NCBI GenBank assembly: GCA_036023115.1
Contig: JAYKKT010000064.1
Span: 8,955,001 to 9,019,000, forward strand
Direction of reading: 5' to 3'
From: Brasenia schreberi
Taxonomy: Eukaryota > Streptophyta > Magnoliopsida > Nymphaeales > Cabombaceae
DNA length: 64,000 nucleotides
Below the pieces are notes generated by a model. The model was not told the DNA's origin and made no database searches. It saw only the letters and a list, made by a program, of their open reading frames with translations. The translations under genes were made by a program, and so were the position numbers. Positions 1-11,239 of the stretch are shown one piece after another. Every line of letters begins with the position of its first letter. Positions within the stretch are counted from its first letter, which is position 1.

Positions 1-95
1 AAAGAGATGCCTTTTCGAAGCAACCAGTGAGCGACAGCCAAGAGAAGGCATTCAATTACTACACAAGAAAAAAGAGCAACAATTCCTCAACGTCC

Positions 96-1940
96 ATGGC
101 GATTCCTTTTCTGCTTCTGCTCTCCTTTCTCTCCTTTCATCCTTCTCTCTCCTCTTCTCTCTCATGCCCTGTCGATCTTTCCTACATCAACTCGATCCCG
201 TGGGACTCCTCTTCATGTCAAAGCAGCACCAACCAGACTCAGTGCTGCCAGACGCTCCTCAGCCTTTTCGGCATAGCCATCGCAGAGAACCTCAAGCAGA
301 ACTCTCTCTTTCAATTCCCCAACGACTCCGTCTCCTCTGATTGTCTCTTGGATTTCCGAAACAAACTCCCTTCCCCTGCTTCCGAATTACTTCCTTTGTG
401 TTTCCCCACGCCTGGCGCCTTCACTTCGTCTCCCAATCAGTGTGCCGGGATTAGAACAAAGGAAGATTGGGTAGAGAAGTTGGGACCGACTCCGGGGCTC
501 AATAGGAGTTGCTCAGGTAATCTTTCTGATCTTACTTTGTGCAACTCTTGTGTTGATGCTGGAGTTAAGGTGTTGAGCCGACTGGTTGCGATTGATGGGA
601 ACTCATCCAATGGGAAGGAATGTTGGTACTTTACCGTGCTTTATGCCGCCGGCGCTGTCAGTTCCAGCGGCCCCACGGATCCCAGCACCGCCTCCTGTAT
701 ATTTGGCCTGCAGCTGAAACTTGTTGGTCTTGTGAATTCCAAGAAGAGATGGCCGGTCTTCGTTTTCATCCCGGTTGCGGGATTTTTATTGTTTGGTGTT
801 TTAATTTTGGGTGTTGTGATTGTGAGATTGGAATTGACAGGAACAAAGAAACCTAAGATTATCCGGGGGTCACTTTACCGGCCAAATACCGGCGCCGTTT
901 GGTTTAAAATCCGTGAGTTAGAGAAAGCAACTGATGGATTCTCGCAGAGGAACCTGATTGGTTCCGGCGGTTTTGGGATTGTCTACAAGGGCGTTCTTCC
1001 CAATGGCGATCCTGTTGCAGTGAAAAAGTTTATCAACACGGAAGCCGATGATGACGAGGAGGATGATTCTCAGTTTCGGAAAGAGATTGAGATCATCACT
1101 AACATGAAGCACAAGAATCTGCTCCCTTTGAAGGGTTGCTGTGTTGTTCATGATGGACCCCGATGGAGGGAAAGGTACTTGGTGTATGATTATATGGAGA
1201 ATGGTAATCTACATGATTTCATATTCCAACGTAGTGAGAAAAGGAAACCTGCTTTGAGTTGGCCACAGAGGAAGAGCATTGTACTGGACATTGCCAAAGG
1301 GTTGGCATACCTTCATTACGGGGTGAAGCCCGCAATTTTTCATAGAGATGTCAAGGCCACCAACATACTTTTGGATGGAGAAATGAAAGCTAGAGTCGCA
1401 GATTTCGGATTGGCGAAGCAGATCAAGGATGGCCAATCCCATCTGACTACAAGAGTGGCAGGAACTCATGGTTACCTTGCACCAGAATATGCACTGTATG
1501 GACAATTAACAGAGAAGAGTGACGTCTTCAGCTTTGGGGTGTTGGTGCTAGAGATTATGAGTGGGAGGAAGGCATTGGACGCAACACAATCCTCCAGTGC
1601 GTTCTTGATCACAGATTGGGCTTGGACTTTAGTCAAGTCAGGTCGGACAGAGGAAGTAATTGAGAAAGGGATGAGAGAAAATGGTGCACCTAAGGCATTG
1701 ATGGAGAGATTTGTACTGGTTGGGATACTCTGTTCTCATGTCATGGTTGCCTTTAGGCCCACAATATTGGAATCTCTTAAGATGTTGGAGGGAGACGTCG
1801 AAATTCCTGCAATTCCTGATAGGCCATTGCCTCTGTCTCATACCTTCACGTCTGAAAACGGTGACGATTTTTGTCCATCTCCTAGTTCAAGTGCTATATC
1901 TCTGGATTTGCAAAAGATGCTTATAGATAAAATCAACTAG
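96..1940 (+). CDS. SPARK-domain receptor-like protein kinase (At1g11050-like), 614 aa
   Basis: A single uninterrupted reading frame encodes a plasma-membrane receptor-like Ser/Thr kinase. The frame stays open upstream to the window edge region, but the first ATG is at 96 and is followed directly by a hydrophobic signal peptide (MAIPFLLLLSFLSF), so this start is chosen. Residues about 24-210 form a Cys-rich ectodomain with CC, CxxC and NQT glycosylation-type motifs typical of the SPARK domain. A transmembrane helix lies at about 221-244 and is followed by a basic stop-transfer stretch. The kinase domain begins near residue 278, with the glycine loop GSGGFGIVYKG (about 289), the AVKK lysine (310), HRDVKATN with catalytic Asp418, and DFG (436), so it looks catalytically competent. 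APEYALYGQLTEKSDV is conserved. The ligand is unknown; the closest family I recognise is the intronless At1g11050-type RLKs. Only 95 bp upstream are in the window, so no promoter can be assessed. Confidence 0.93.
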   Translation: MAIPFLLLLSFLSFHPSLSSSLSCPVDLSYINSIPWDSSSCQSSTNQTQCCQTLLSLFGIAIAENLKQNSLFQFPNDSVSSDCLLDFRNKLPSPASELLPLCFPTPGAFTSSPNQCAGIRTKEDWVEKLGPTPGLNRSCSGNLSDLTLCNSCVDAGVKVLSRLVAIDGNSSNGKECWYFTVLYAAGAVSSSGPTDPSTASCIFGLQLKLVGLVNSKKRWPVFVFIPVAGFLLFGVLILGVVIVRLELTGTKKPKIIRGSLYRPNTGAVWFKIRELEKATDGFSQRNLIGSGGFGIVYKGVLPNGDPVAVKKFINTEADDDEEDDSQFRKEIEIITNMKHKNLLPLKGCCVVHDGPRWRERYLVYDYMENGNLHDFIFQRSEKRKPALSWPQRKSIVLDIAKGLAYLHYGVKPAIFHRDVKATNILLDGEMKARVADFGLAKQIKDGQSHLTTRVAGTHGYLAPEYALYGQLTEKSDVFSFGVLVLEIMSGRKALDATQSSSAFLITDWAWTLVKSGRTEEVIEKGMRENGAPKALMERFVLVGILCSHVMVAFRPTILESLKMLEGDVEIPAIPDRPLPLSHTFTSENGDDFCPSPSSSAISLDLQKMLIDKIN

Positions 1941-2018
1941 TCAGTTCAGGTTTATGAGGACTGGACTTCACAAAAATACAAGGTTGGCATCCTTCGACAC
2001 CCATTTTGCTGAATCTAC

Positions 2019-2024
2019 AATAAA
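2019..2024 (+). terminator. Candidate poly(A) signal of the receptor kinase
   Basis: An AATAAA hexamer lies about 80 bp after the receptor kinase stop codon, a usual position for a plant near-upstream element. It is inferred from sequence only. Confidence 0.4.
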
Positions 2025-2971
2025 GAAAAAGAGAATTACATGTTCTCCATATTAGAGGGTAAGTTTAAGAGCTACAAGTTACTAGTGTGTAGTTACTGCC
2101 TATGAGTCATAAAATTCTAACTCCTTTATGAATTCCAACTATGTAAATATAGCTCTCAAGTAGATTGAACAATCAGAACTCAAGGAGAATGCATGTGATC
2201 ATAAGAAAGAATGCTATCCAGAACTTCTCTTTTGTTGCAAAACAGAACTGCTTTACTTTTTCTTCAGGGTTCATATTGATGTAATTATAGAAGGGAACAA
2301 TTGTAACCAACTGAAAGTGGATCCTACTTAGTTCTAACTAAGTGAAATTTTGTCCTACTCAGTTTGTAACTAAGCTAAAATTTGACCCTCCAGTTTGTAA
2401 CCAGATGAAAGTTTAATCATATCCAGTTTGGCAAACTCAAAGGGCAGAAAATGAGAATCAGAACCATCACTATATCAGCCGCTAGAGATTTTATCAGCCT
2501 CAAGAGGGTGTCCGCAACCACAGCCTGCCCCCATGGAGCTTCTCTTTTGGTTCACATGGGCCCACAGCAAGCGTACCGCAAACGAGGACCTGTACGGGCC
2601 ATACACACTGATTTTTGCTCCATCAAGGAAGCAAACACACCCATAGGGATGATGACAGGCTGTGTAGAGTATCTGAAACTGTTCTTTTCATTTATCCTCT
2701 CTCTGTCTCCATGCTTTTCTAGCTTGATCAGGTGGATCAGATCTTCCAATTGTGGAACTCTGGGTAAAGAATTGTGACTTATATACCTCACATCAGAAAT
2801 ATAAAGGAGATCAAATTAATTCCCGAGGGCATTGCCCCCATAAAATTGTTTTTTCAGAATCTTCTTCTTTATGATTATGGCTTGATTGGGAAGTATAGTT
2901 CATTCTAGTTTCATCCAGAAAGTTCACTACAAAAGCTTCATCACAAACACACATCACTGATGTTTGGATTT
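2025..2971. other. Intergenic, no gene seen
   Basis: AT-rich spacer after the receptor kinase. Short open frames near 2450-2790 exist on both strands but show no recognisable protein family or splice context. Confidence 0.5.
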
Positions 2972-3446
2972 TTCATGTTAGAGATTTAGAATTCAAGTGG
3001 GTCTACAATTCAGATGGAAATATCATTTGAATATTAATATATTTATTCATCAAAATCAAAACAAATTGAAATAATGTTCATCTATATACTACAGGTACAT
3101 ATGGAATTCAAATGGATCTTCCCTGCACTTGCATCAAACCAATAGCCAGCACTCAACTACCTGGCCGAGTCCTATCCAGTAGTAGAACTCGATCTGAAAC
3201 CTACTCCCTGCTACCTCTGATAAATAATCCCAGCAACACCAACGCCTAAGGTGTCCAACGGCATCACCCTCAACGGACACAAACCCGGTCAGTTTCGTTA
3301 CTGATAACCTCAACCAAACCTCTATTGTGTTGTTGTTAAGTACATCTCCCTCAACACTGATGTTTGATGAATAATATATTAATATTGAAATGTGAGATTT
3401 CCATTTGAATTGTAGACCCACTTGTATTCTGAAACTCTAACATGAA
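2972..3446. repeat. MITE with about 80-bp terminal inverted repeats
   Basis: The first about 80 bp (from TTCATGTTAGAG) reappear as reverse complement at the right end (ending CTCTAACATGAA). Both arms share GTGGGTCTACAATTC and a run reading ATTAATAT. The 475-bp element has no convincing coding capacity. I found no clear target-site duplication, so the superfamily is open; the long inverted repeats would suit a Mutator-like MITE. Confidence 0.75.
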
Positions 3447-3900
3447 GTAAACAACCAGAAATCTTTGCATCTTAGAGTCTAGACCTTCATCATTGCCTTA
3501 ATCAACCAGTATTACAACCTGCTGAAACTTTAGCAACTAACCTTGTTTCTTCAAATCTATTAAAGCCATGCACTCTCTTTCAAACCTTTGCCTTTCATTT
3601 TAAAAGCACAACCCATATTCGGTTCCAATTACCTATATCTAGATCCAAGCCAGAGAATAATTAAATCCTAGTTGAGTTTTAAGTCCCAGCAGAACCCCTC
3701 CTGCAGACAAAAGCATCATATATATATATAACCAGTCATATTAGCCCTAAGTCCTAGACCGGAACCAATTAAGAACTTGAAACATGTACCAAGCTCATTA
3801 GATGTAAGCCCATATTCCTAGCCAACTGAACCCAAACTTAATTATAGTCATGCTAGATGGTTCATATCCTTAGCAACATAATTTAAAACACATATGCTGC

Positions 3901-4227
3901 TAGACATGGCCGGGTTTGAACAGGAACCAGAGACCCCCTGGTTTGGTTACAGTTCATTGTCGAAAACTGGCTCGGAACAGGGACCAGAACTGGCAGTTTC
4001 AAACTGCTGCTATGTTTAAAATATTTGACCGCTAGAAGGCACATAGCCCTTGTAATTCAAAAAAAAGAAAATTTTAAAACTGTGCCAGTGGTTCCAGGGC
4101 AGTTCCAAAACCAAACGAAAACCACCCGGAAACAGATGTTTGGTTCTGGTTCCAATTTTCAGACAAGCCAGAACTGACGGTTTGGAAAAACCACCGGTTC
4201 AAGTTTATCCAGAACTGAACATGTCTA
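3901..4227. repeat. hAT-like MITE, copy A
   Basis: It starts TAGACATGGCCGG and ends GAACATGTCTA, matching the termini of the better-preserved copy at 62950-63556. The inside is rich in CCAGAACTG/CGGTTC-type motifs, like the other copies. The flanking 8-mers do not match, so the target duplication has decayed or one end is displaced. Confidence 0.55.
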
Positions 4228-5470
4228 GTACAACCATCAAATCTAAGGGCAAACACATAGCACATGGAAGTTGATCCTAACTCATGAGGTAATAAGATCA
4301 CCAGAAGCCCCGAGGGATCTCGTAGACACCTTTTTTTAAAAATTGAAAAATTTCAAGAAATTGAGCTCGTAAGTTTCAGTTCTTTCATATATTGGAACCA
4401 AACTTCCAGTGTACGTACATTAACACAAACAACTTTTAAAGCAGTAATGCGATAGTTGTAACTTTTAAAGCAATTCGAAGGTTGTAACCATTTGAGACCA
4501 ATTGATGCCTTCTCTTAGGTGTGCATCCCTCTAAAGCTTCAACACAAATCTATCCATTTTTCCAATCTCTTCTTAAGCATCTTAAATAGACAAGAGCCAG
4601 TTCTTTTGGGTAATGACAAAGTGTTCAAAAATATTTGAATTATCAACAAACAACAAGATCATACATGAACAAATGTGTTTCTTACCTTGAAACATGCCCC
4701 AAAATCATTTGCCTTTCTAACCATACTTGACTTTCTAAGGTTTGATTATGTGAACCAAAAATCTTCAAGTTCACAACCTAAATACCACTAAGTTGCTGTA
4801 GCATTTCGTTCTTACAATAGGCTGTGGATCAACAAGTTCACAACCTAAATACGACTAAACAATAAATGAAATTTGTCGACCAACGAATATTTTGTGACAT
4901 GAATATAATCTTCCTTTTCAACTAAAAGCTCTTAACGTTAATAAGTTGCTTTCTCAAAGATGCCCCACAATTCAAATTAGTCTTGGCCATAGATTCACGT
5001 CTTTTGAATCTCGAAATGTCCATGGAAAGTATCTCTTGTTAAAGGCTTAGTAAAAAGGATTTGCAAGCATTTCACCAAGAATGACTTTCTTTCTCTCAAC
5101 AATGTCCCTTGAAAAATTATAGTTAATCAAATAATGATTGCACTTACTATGAGATTTAAATTGTAATTTACACATCTAACTTCTAATGAATGGAGACATC
5201 TCTGAGTAGATTGGACTCATTAATGCCTACACACTGCGAGTTCAACTTGTTTGTATCCCGTGCCATCTCCATCCAAAAACCATGTGTTTGTTGTCAATTT
5301 TCATAAGTATATAATTACAATCTTCAAAGTATGTTACTGTTTTTCCTAAAGCAACTTCATCAATAATTGCACTAATGTTCGCCATAGGGAAATATTTATC
5401 AATGTTAGTGGCAGAGTGTCACCATTCGACCACCGGCAGCTAGTTGATGACATGCTTAAAGGCTATTTGG
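4228..5470. other. Intergenic, no gene seen
   Basis: AT-rich DNA with only short open frames and no recognisable gene. The 4600-5400 part has the look of decayed reverse-strand retroelement, but I cannot assign it. Confidence 0.4.
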
Positions 5471-5614
5471 GGAACTTGCATTCAACAACAACAACTACAA
5501 CTAAGCCTTTTCCCATACTAGATGGGGATTTGGGGAACTTGCATTCAACAACAACAACTACAACTAAGCTTTTTCCCATACTAGATGGGGATTTGGGGAA
5601 CTTGCATTATTTTT
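5471..5614 (-). repeat. RTE 3' tail insertion, tandemly duplicated (63-bp period)
   Basis: Two 63-bp units each contain a reverse-strand copy of the RTE LINE 3' end (plus-strand reading AAGCCTTTTCCCATACTAGA preceded by CAACAACAAC), followed by ATTTGGGGAACTTGCA. The same ATTTGGGGAACTTGCA flank also precedes unit 1 and follows unit 2. This fits a tail-only insertion with a target duplication of that flank, later duplicated in tandem. Confidence 0.75.
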
Positions 5615-6505
5615 TAAAATTTCACCGGTAATCGTCTGCAGGATCAGTATAGTTTTCCCAAATGTTGCATTAAAGTAGATAACTGACTGTTTAAGGCCTT
5701 CATAGAGAGAGAACATTTTGGACTTTGAAAATATAGTGCAGGCCATTTTGATCATCAAAAAACTAGGTTATTACCCTTTCCTTATTAAGGAAGGAGTAGA
5801 CCATTGCACCTTTTTTGTGCTTAGTGAGTCAATTATTTAAATAATTGAATCGTTTTGCAAACTACAAGAAAAAGAGGAAGTGTTGTTAGCTTTAATAAAG
5901 AACTGTTTGATGTGTATATTATATCATAGCTACTGACTGAGCAAGGAAGGAAGCAACTCAAGTTTATACGATTTAATTCGAACCTCAGCTTTTTGTATTT
6001 GGGATCTCGGAATGAGCTGAGCAAAAACTACATTTCTGTAGAACTACTTGTATAATCAGAATTACAAATGAATATTCCCCTTGAATTAGCCTAAAATTCT
6101 TCTTACACAAACAAACAAAACTGTACATAAGCACATGCAAGATTACACAATTAGTTTACACGAAAAGTAAAATAGGAGAAGAAACAAGAACAAAAGGATT
6201 TTCACAATTGAGCAAGTGAAACCTACTCTATGGACAAGACAACGACGATTCACTACGATGAGTTAAGAGCAGTGTGCAACCAATAGCCTCCTACAGTCCC
6301 ACAAAATCGGATAACCCTAACTCCAAGCAATATCCTCTTTTATAATGCATTTTTCCAAATAACAGATTTTGTATCTATTAGACTATTTCTTGTCGCACCA
6401 CGAGCTTTTTCAGGTTGGGTCGCTTTCATGTCAACCTGAATTAAGGCCGTGTCAACAAATGTTCATTTTTATGTTAATGGCACTCTCTCTCCCCCACCCC
6501 CTCTC

Positions 6506-6510
<5 letters not shown>
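5615..6510. other. Intergenic, no gene seen
   Basis: Nothing recognisable between the RTE tail repeat and the first (TA)n tract. Confidence 0.4.

Positions 6511-6544
<34 letters not shown>
6511..6544. repeat. (AT)n microsatellite
   Basis: Uninterrupted AT dinucleotide run following a CT/C-rich tract. Confidence 0.95.
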
Positions 6545-6546
<2 letters not shown>

Positions 6547-6702
6547 TAAAGAGAGAACACAGTATATGCTACTATTACACTTAGGTGTTGGCATATTCAT
6601 TCACATAAATCTCAACTACTCGTCAATTCAAGATGAATGATTGAGATTTGTTTGGATATGTTAACTTATATCATGTTATATATACATATACATATATAAT
6701 AC

Positions 6703-6705
<3 letters not shown>

Positions 6706-6753
<48 letters not shown>
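6706..6753. repeat. (AT)n microsatellite
   Basis: Uninterrupted AT dinucleotide run with imperfect TA-rich DNA on its left. Confidence 0.95.
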
Positions 6754-6756
<3 letters not shown>

Positions 6757-8420
6757 CCACTATTGATGTTGCTCACCGTAGTTAACCCAATGACTTTATC
6801 GTAGTTGATTTACAAGAAACAAATGTTAATTCATATTGTTCTTTCTTTCATAAACATGATAAAATTGGATAGATCCCTTAAGTTTGTCGATACTTGAACA
6901 GATAGCTGGAATGTTATACTGTTCTTTCTTTCGAAAACATGGTAAAATTGGAAATGATGAGACCCCTTAAGTTTGTTGATACTTGAACACATAGCTAGAA
7001 TGTTATGAGATCCTCTGATGATTCAAAAAAAGGTTGCTCAGATTATAACATGTATATTAGACCTAAGTGGCTGATTTTTAGAGGAAAACTAAGAAAAGCA
7101 CAAAAAAAGTTGGATGCTGCGAGCAGTGGGGCGCTGTTGACCATAGCCAGCAGTAGCGGTGGCAACAATGATGGTGAGCTCCGCGGCTGGCTGTGGCGGT
7201 GGTGGTTGGATTCCGAATTTGCTAAGGAACATGGGAAGAAGGCAAACTGAGAAACACACACAAGATTGATGGAAGAGGTAGAGCTATACATGCACAATTA
7301 TCTTTCGATACTAGATAATTATTTTCTAAAGCCATTGATATTGGTAAGAAAACTATGGAATAGATTAGTTATATTAAGACCACTTTCAAGCTATTTACCG
7401 ACTTTCGGCTAACCATCAAAATAAACTCTAGAGCATTTTCATACTTTTCTCCAGTAAGAAAGGTTGATGGCTCCAACGACGGAAAAGAAAAAGAAAGGCA
7501 TAGTTTTAACCGCTTCAACAATTAACCAATGTTCTCTTAGCTCGTACCAATAACTTTTCAAGATTTCTCCTACAATCATCAGAAACGCATTTCATGAATG
7601 CATATTCTTAAAATTTGGTCGAAGAGTTTTTACCAAAAACAAAAGTATGCTCAGCAGAAAGAAAGTTCTTTTTTATTTCGACGATTAACGGATCTTGCTT
7701 CCGCTTCCCCCACTACTGTAGGAAAACAAAACTTTAAGAACCTATTTTGACAGCTAGGATAAACCACAAAATGGTGAGGGGTGAACATGATGAATCTCAG
7801 AAGCCATTAGTTCATTGCGCCGTTTTGCAACCCCAGGTTTCAATACAGTGCACCACCTTTTTGGGAAGAAAGCCATAACATATACTTTGCACGTAAACTT
7901 CAAAACTTTCAGAAACAAGGAGTTTACTGCAGTCAGAATCATGCATATCCTCAAAATCGAAACAAAATGGATGGCATTGAAATGAGCACCCTACCCGGCT
8001 GAATTCGGCTTAGATGCTACTGTAGTAGACAGGATTCAGTTATTAACCCCTCCTCTTGTGGTTCACCTCAGTAATGTTTTGATCATTACAAGCGGAACCT
8101 AGCGTTCTTTGTGATGCTGAGTCAAATAGCTGCATTATAAGTTGAACCAATTCTTAATGCGACAATCACACTTTAAAGTTAATTATTTTAATAATAAGAC
8201 TATTTGTAAAAATTAATAAAAATAAAACTTAATCAACCTTCAATATGATCAAGTCGACTATGAGTAGAAACATATTGATGTTCCATGTTATTACCATAAC
8301 TTAATTATAAATACTTCTTATAAGACCTTTTAACCATGTCACTTAAAACTTCAAGTATTGTCGTAGAATCTAACAAGTCAAATTTGACCTAACAAAATCA
8401 ATATATACAATGTTTATACT
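6754..8420. other. Intergenic, no gene seen
   Basis: A near-duplicated pair of segments around 6840-6900 and 6915-7010 (both with TGTTCTTTCTTTC and CTTAAGTTTGT.GATACTTGAAC) is the only structure noticed. No gene is supported. Confidence 0.4.
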
Positions 8421-8445
8421 ATATATATATATATATATATATATA
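8421..8445. repeat. (AT)n microsatellite
   Basis: Uninterrupted AT dinucleotide run. Confidence 0.9.
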
Positions 8446-9477
8446 AGCAATACACATGAAGGCATATGTAATTACAAAAATATTACCTTAAGTTCATTGC
8501 AAGTGTTCTCAAATATCTTTCTTTTATTTTCTTCTTTCCACATTTCATAAAATGGAAAAATAGATAATCATCTTAGAGTAGCAACCAAGGGTACGCAACA
8601 ACTTCTTTGAATTAGTACACAAGATCTCACCACCACTGACTAACACTCATTAATTTTCTCCACAGTTTTTGTCTTCCTCATTTTCTGCTCCTCTCTTCCT
8701 CCACAACATTTTAGTCTACTTGTATTTCATTTTTCTCCACTGACCTCACCACCACTCCAAAGCTTTTTCTGCTGAGTAACTTGTTTGTACAAAAACAGCA
8801 CCTAAAACATAACAAACATCGTGAACTCATGACTAAAAAAAACACTAAAAAGCATGAACGGATATTCAATGCTTCAACCAAAGAACTCTTCCAAAAGAAT
8901 ATAGACATCGGGATAGAATATCGTTTCTTTATACAAGTTACAGCCTTACCAAGGTACATTTAAATCTTGATCATCGAGTGGCCACTCTTGTATAAATTAA
9001 TACTATTTTTCGCAACCCTCCTTGGTAGTTTCTGTTTATGTACATTTATTAATCCTAGCCCACCTTGCTTTGACGCCGTCTTTAGGCAGCATAATCTCTT
9101 CTTGATCAGCACAAAATTTCCTTCATATTCAATATGGCAGCTTACGCACATTTTGGTAATATTTTATTCTACACTTTTTATGAAGATGATCTCTCTTTTT
9201 TTTTTAGTTAAGCGGTAATATGACACTGGGTTTGTAGCTCCCCCAGTTAGTGATGGATAGGCTTGGTTTGGTATCTTTTCCTTGAAAATGTTTCGCTCTG
9301 TTCTTTAACTTTTAGGGTGTGAATTGAGCATGTCTTGTAAGCCGTAGCATGCATCGAATCCATATGAAGTTTACTTGTTGCTTTCTTCTTGAATTAATTT
9401 GCTGTAAGGCATAGCAACTTCTGCGTGGAATATTTGATGAAGTATTTTTTCTTGGGTTACAATGAAAGCCTGAAGCC
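8446..9477. other. Intergenic, no gene seen
   Basis: Short opposed open frames near 8710-9220 show no family resemblance. Confidence 0.4.
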
Positions 9478-9548
9478 AGAGGTTTGCATATGCGGGGAAT
9501 CGAACTCGCACCTGCATCTTGTGGAATTCGACAGCCCTGCCAGGCGGG
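9478..9548 (-). repeat. tRNA-derived SINE-like relic
   Basis: On the reverse strand TTAGCCCGCCTGGCAGGG resembles a Pol III A box and GAGTTCGATTCCCCG resembles a B box, about 40 bp apart. There is no fold with full acceptor pairing, so this is not a functional tRNA; a tRNA-derived SINE head is more likely. Confidence 0.4.
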
Positions 9549-10473
9549 CTAATTCACTGAATGGATTGTTTGGCTTGCAATTACTTTGATTAATTTTAGA
9601 GTGGATTAACATTAATTAATTATTAATCGAATTCCGAATTAAATTAAGTGATCCGTTTTTGCCCAAAACTGATCGAGTCTTGGTTGATTGCGGGTAGATT
9701 GTTATCGGTTGGATTACTCACAAGCCCATTGGATAGAGGCCCCAACTTGGAGATCATTTTGGAGTGAGTTGGTTTCTTATGACATTGTTAAGTAAAAGAA
9801 GAGTTTTTTGTAAAGTTAATTAATTAACTGTAAGAACTAATGAGTGTAAGTTTTATTTTAACTAATTCACAAAAGGATTTAGAGAGAGCAAGAGGTTATG
9901 TTATTTTCAATTTTTTCTTTTTTTAGATAACCGATTATCTCTCCCTTTAACTTCATCCTACTTTGTGACAACTACTCTATTTCTTTCGGCCTGCATTTGA
10001 AGAAGAAAGCAAAATTGCATCCTCTCATGTGCAAACAGAAATCAAAAGAAAGCATCGTTGAACGGATCATGACATGGTCTTGGTACCAGATGGAGTTACA
10101 AAAAAACAAAAAACAAAGAGCTTTTAACCTTTGCTATCCATCCACAATATGTAGAAGATAAATTTCTTGATTCACATAGCACATTCATATTGATGCTTGA
10201 GGAAAAATGGAAGGCAAAGTTCAATTAACATGTAGAAAAGTGAGAATTTTCTCTTCAACTAGCATAATTGGTATTCAGAAAAGTTTGGGCAATATTGAAA
10301 CTTCTATACATCAAAGATGAAAATATATGTTTGGAAATAGCCTACACATTACCTAATACTTAATGAACATATTAAATATTAAACTGAAATTTCATATAAA
10401 TTTATTACTATTAACTTAACATAACAATAAGTAATAATATTAAATTTAATATTAATTATTATTTAAGTGTAAA
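9549..10473. other. Intergenic, no gene seen
   Basis: AT-rich DNA with no supported feature. Confidence 0.4.
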
Positions 10474-10521
10474 CTCCGCCGATGTAAGGGATCACCTAAG
10501 CCCGAATATAGGAGGAGGGTT
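10474..10521 (+). repeat. Fragment of the RTE LINE 5' end
   Basis: ACTCCGCCGATGTAAGG and AAGCCCG...AGGAGGAGGGTT align with the first about 65 bp of the RTE element that starts at 33434 (ACTCCGCCCATGTAAGG, AAGCCCGGATAAAGGAGGA). It abuts the 3beta-HSD/D-like exon sequence directly. Confidence 0.65.
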
Positions 10522-11239
10522 ATCCCTGCCTTTCTGGTGATGCTGACCGCATATGCGATAGACTGGACTTACAAGTTGCTAGGTCCATACGGAATGCCTG
10601 TACCTCAGACGACACCCTCAAGGATCAAGTTGGTCACTTGTGACCAAACCTTCAATTGTTCTGCAGCCAAGGAACTTCTCGGTTATTCACCAATTGTTTC
10701 ACTCAGGGTCTCACTTCAGAAAAATAATCCTGTCGAGTTTACTGTCAAATAATGCTTCATGCAAATAGTAATGTCTCAACCATGCTGCAGGAAGGTATAG
10801 AAATGACATGCAACTCATTTTCTCATCTGAGAGCTAAGCCAACTAACAGGAAGAGGGTTGGTCTAATGAAGGCCACTGGAAAATATCTTGAAGGTTTATA
10901 AACTTCTAAAATATCAGGGTTGATGTTTGTTTTCCTTGGTAAGAACATTATTCCCATATGCAGTATACTGATGATATTATATAAGTTTTGGCTCCAGGCA
11001 CACTTCGGAAGTACAAGAAGCAGATCTTTGTCATTGTGACTCTGCTGCCGGCAACTTGCTACTCCTGTTCATCTGCAGATACAATAATCGCTTCTATCTT
11101 TCTGATGATGTTATTCCTGCTTGTGAATAACATGTTCCCTGATTGCGTGTATGTCTTTGATTGTTTCTATGTTAGTTCATCACTTAGACAATTCACTGTT
11201 CTGTTGTTGGGATGCATCGAGTATTTAACATACTTATAG
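10522..11239 (+). pseudogene. 3' fragment of a 3beta-HSD/C4-decarboxylase with reticulon domain
   Basis: The segment around 10537-10720 encodes WTYKLLGPYGMPVPQ, TPSRIKL and LLGYSPIVSL, matching the C-terminal part of the short-chain-dehydrogenase domain of plant sterol 3beta-hydroxysteroid-dehydrogenase/C4-decarboxylases. A second piece near 10794-10897 reads NSFSHLRAK, as in the linker of that family. A third, after an AG at about 10999 (TLRKYKKQIFVIVTLL ... MMLFLLVNNMFP), looks like the start of the reticulon membrane domain. The N-terminal catalytic half with the Rossmann fold is absent, and an RTE 5' fragment sits where it should be. I infer a truncated, dead copy. The enzyme family acts in sterol C4-demethylation in the ER. 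Confidence 0.62.

Noticed and set aside
27..95. Upstream extension of the receptor kinase frame
   Set aside because: The extension starts at a GTG, not an ATG, and adds 23 hydrophilic residues before a clear signal peptide. The ATG at 96 is the sensible start.
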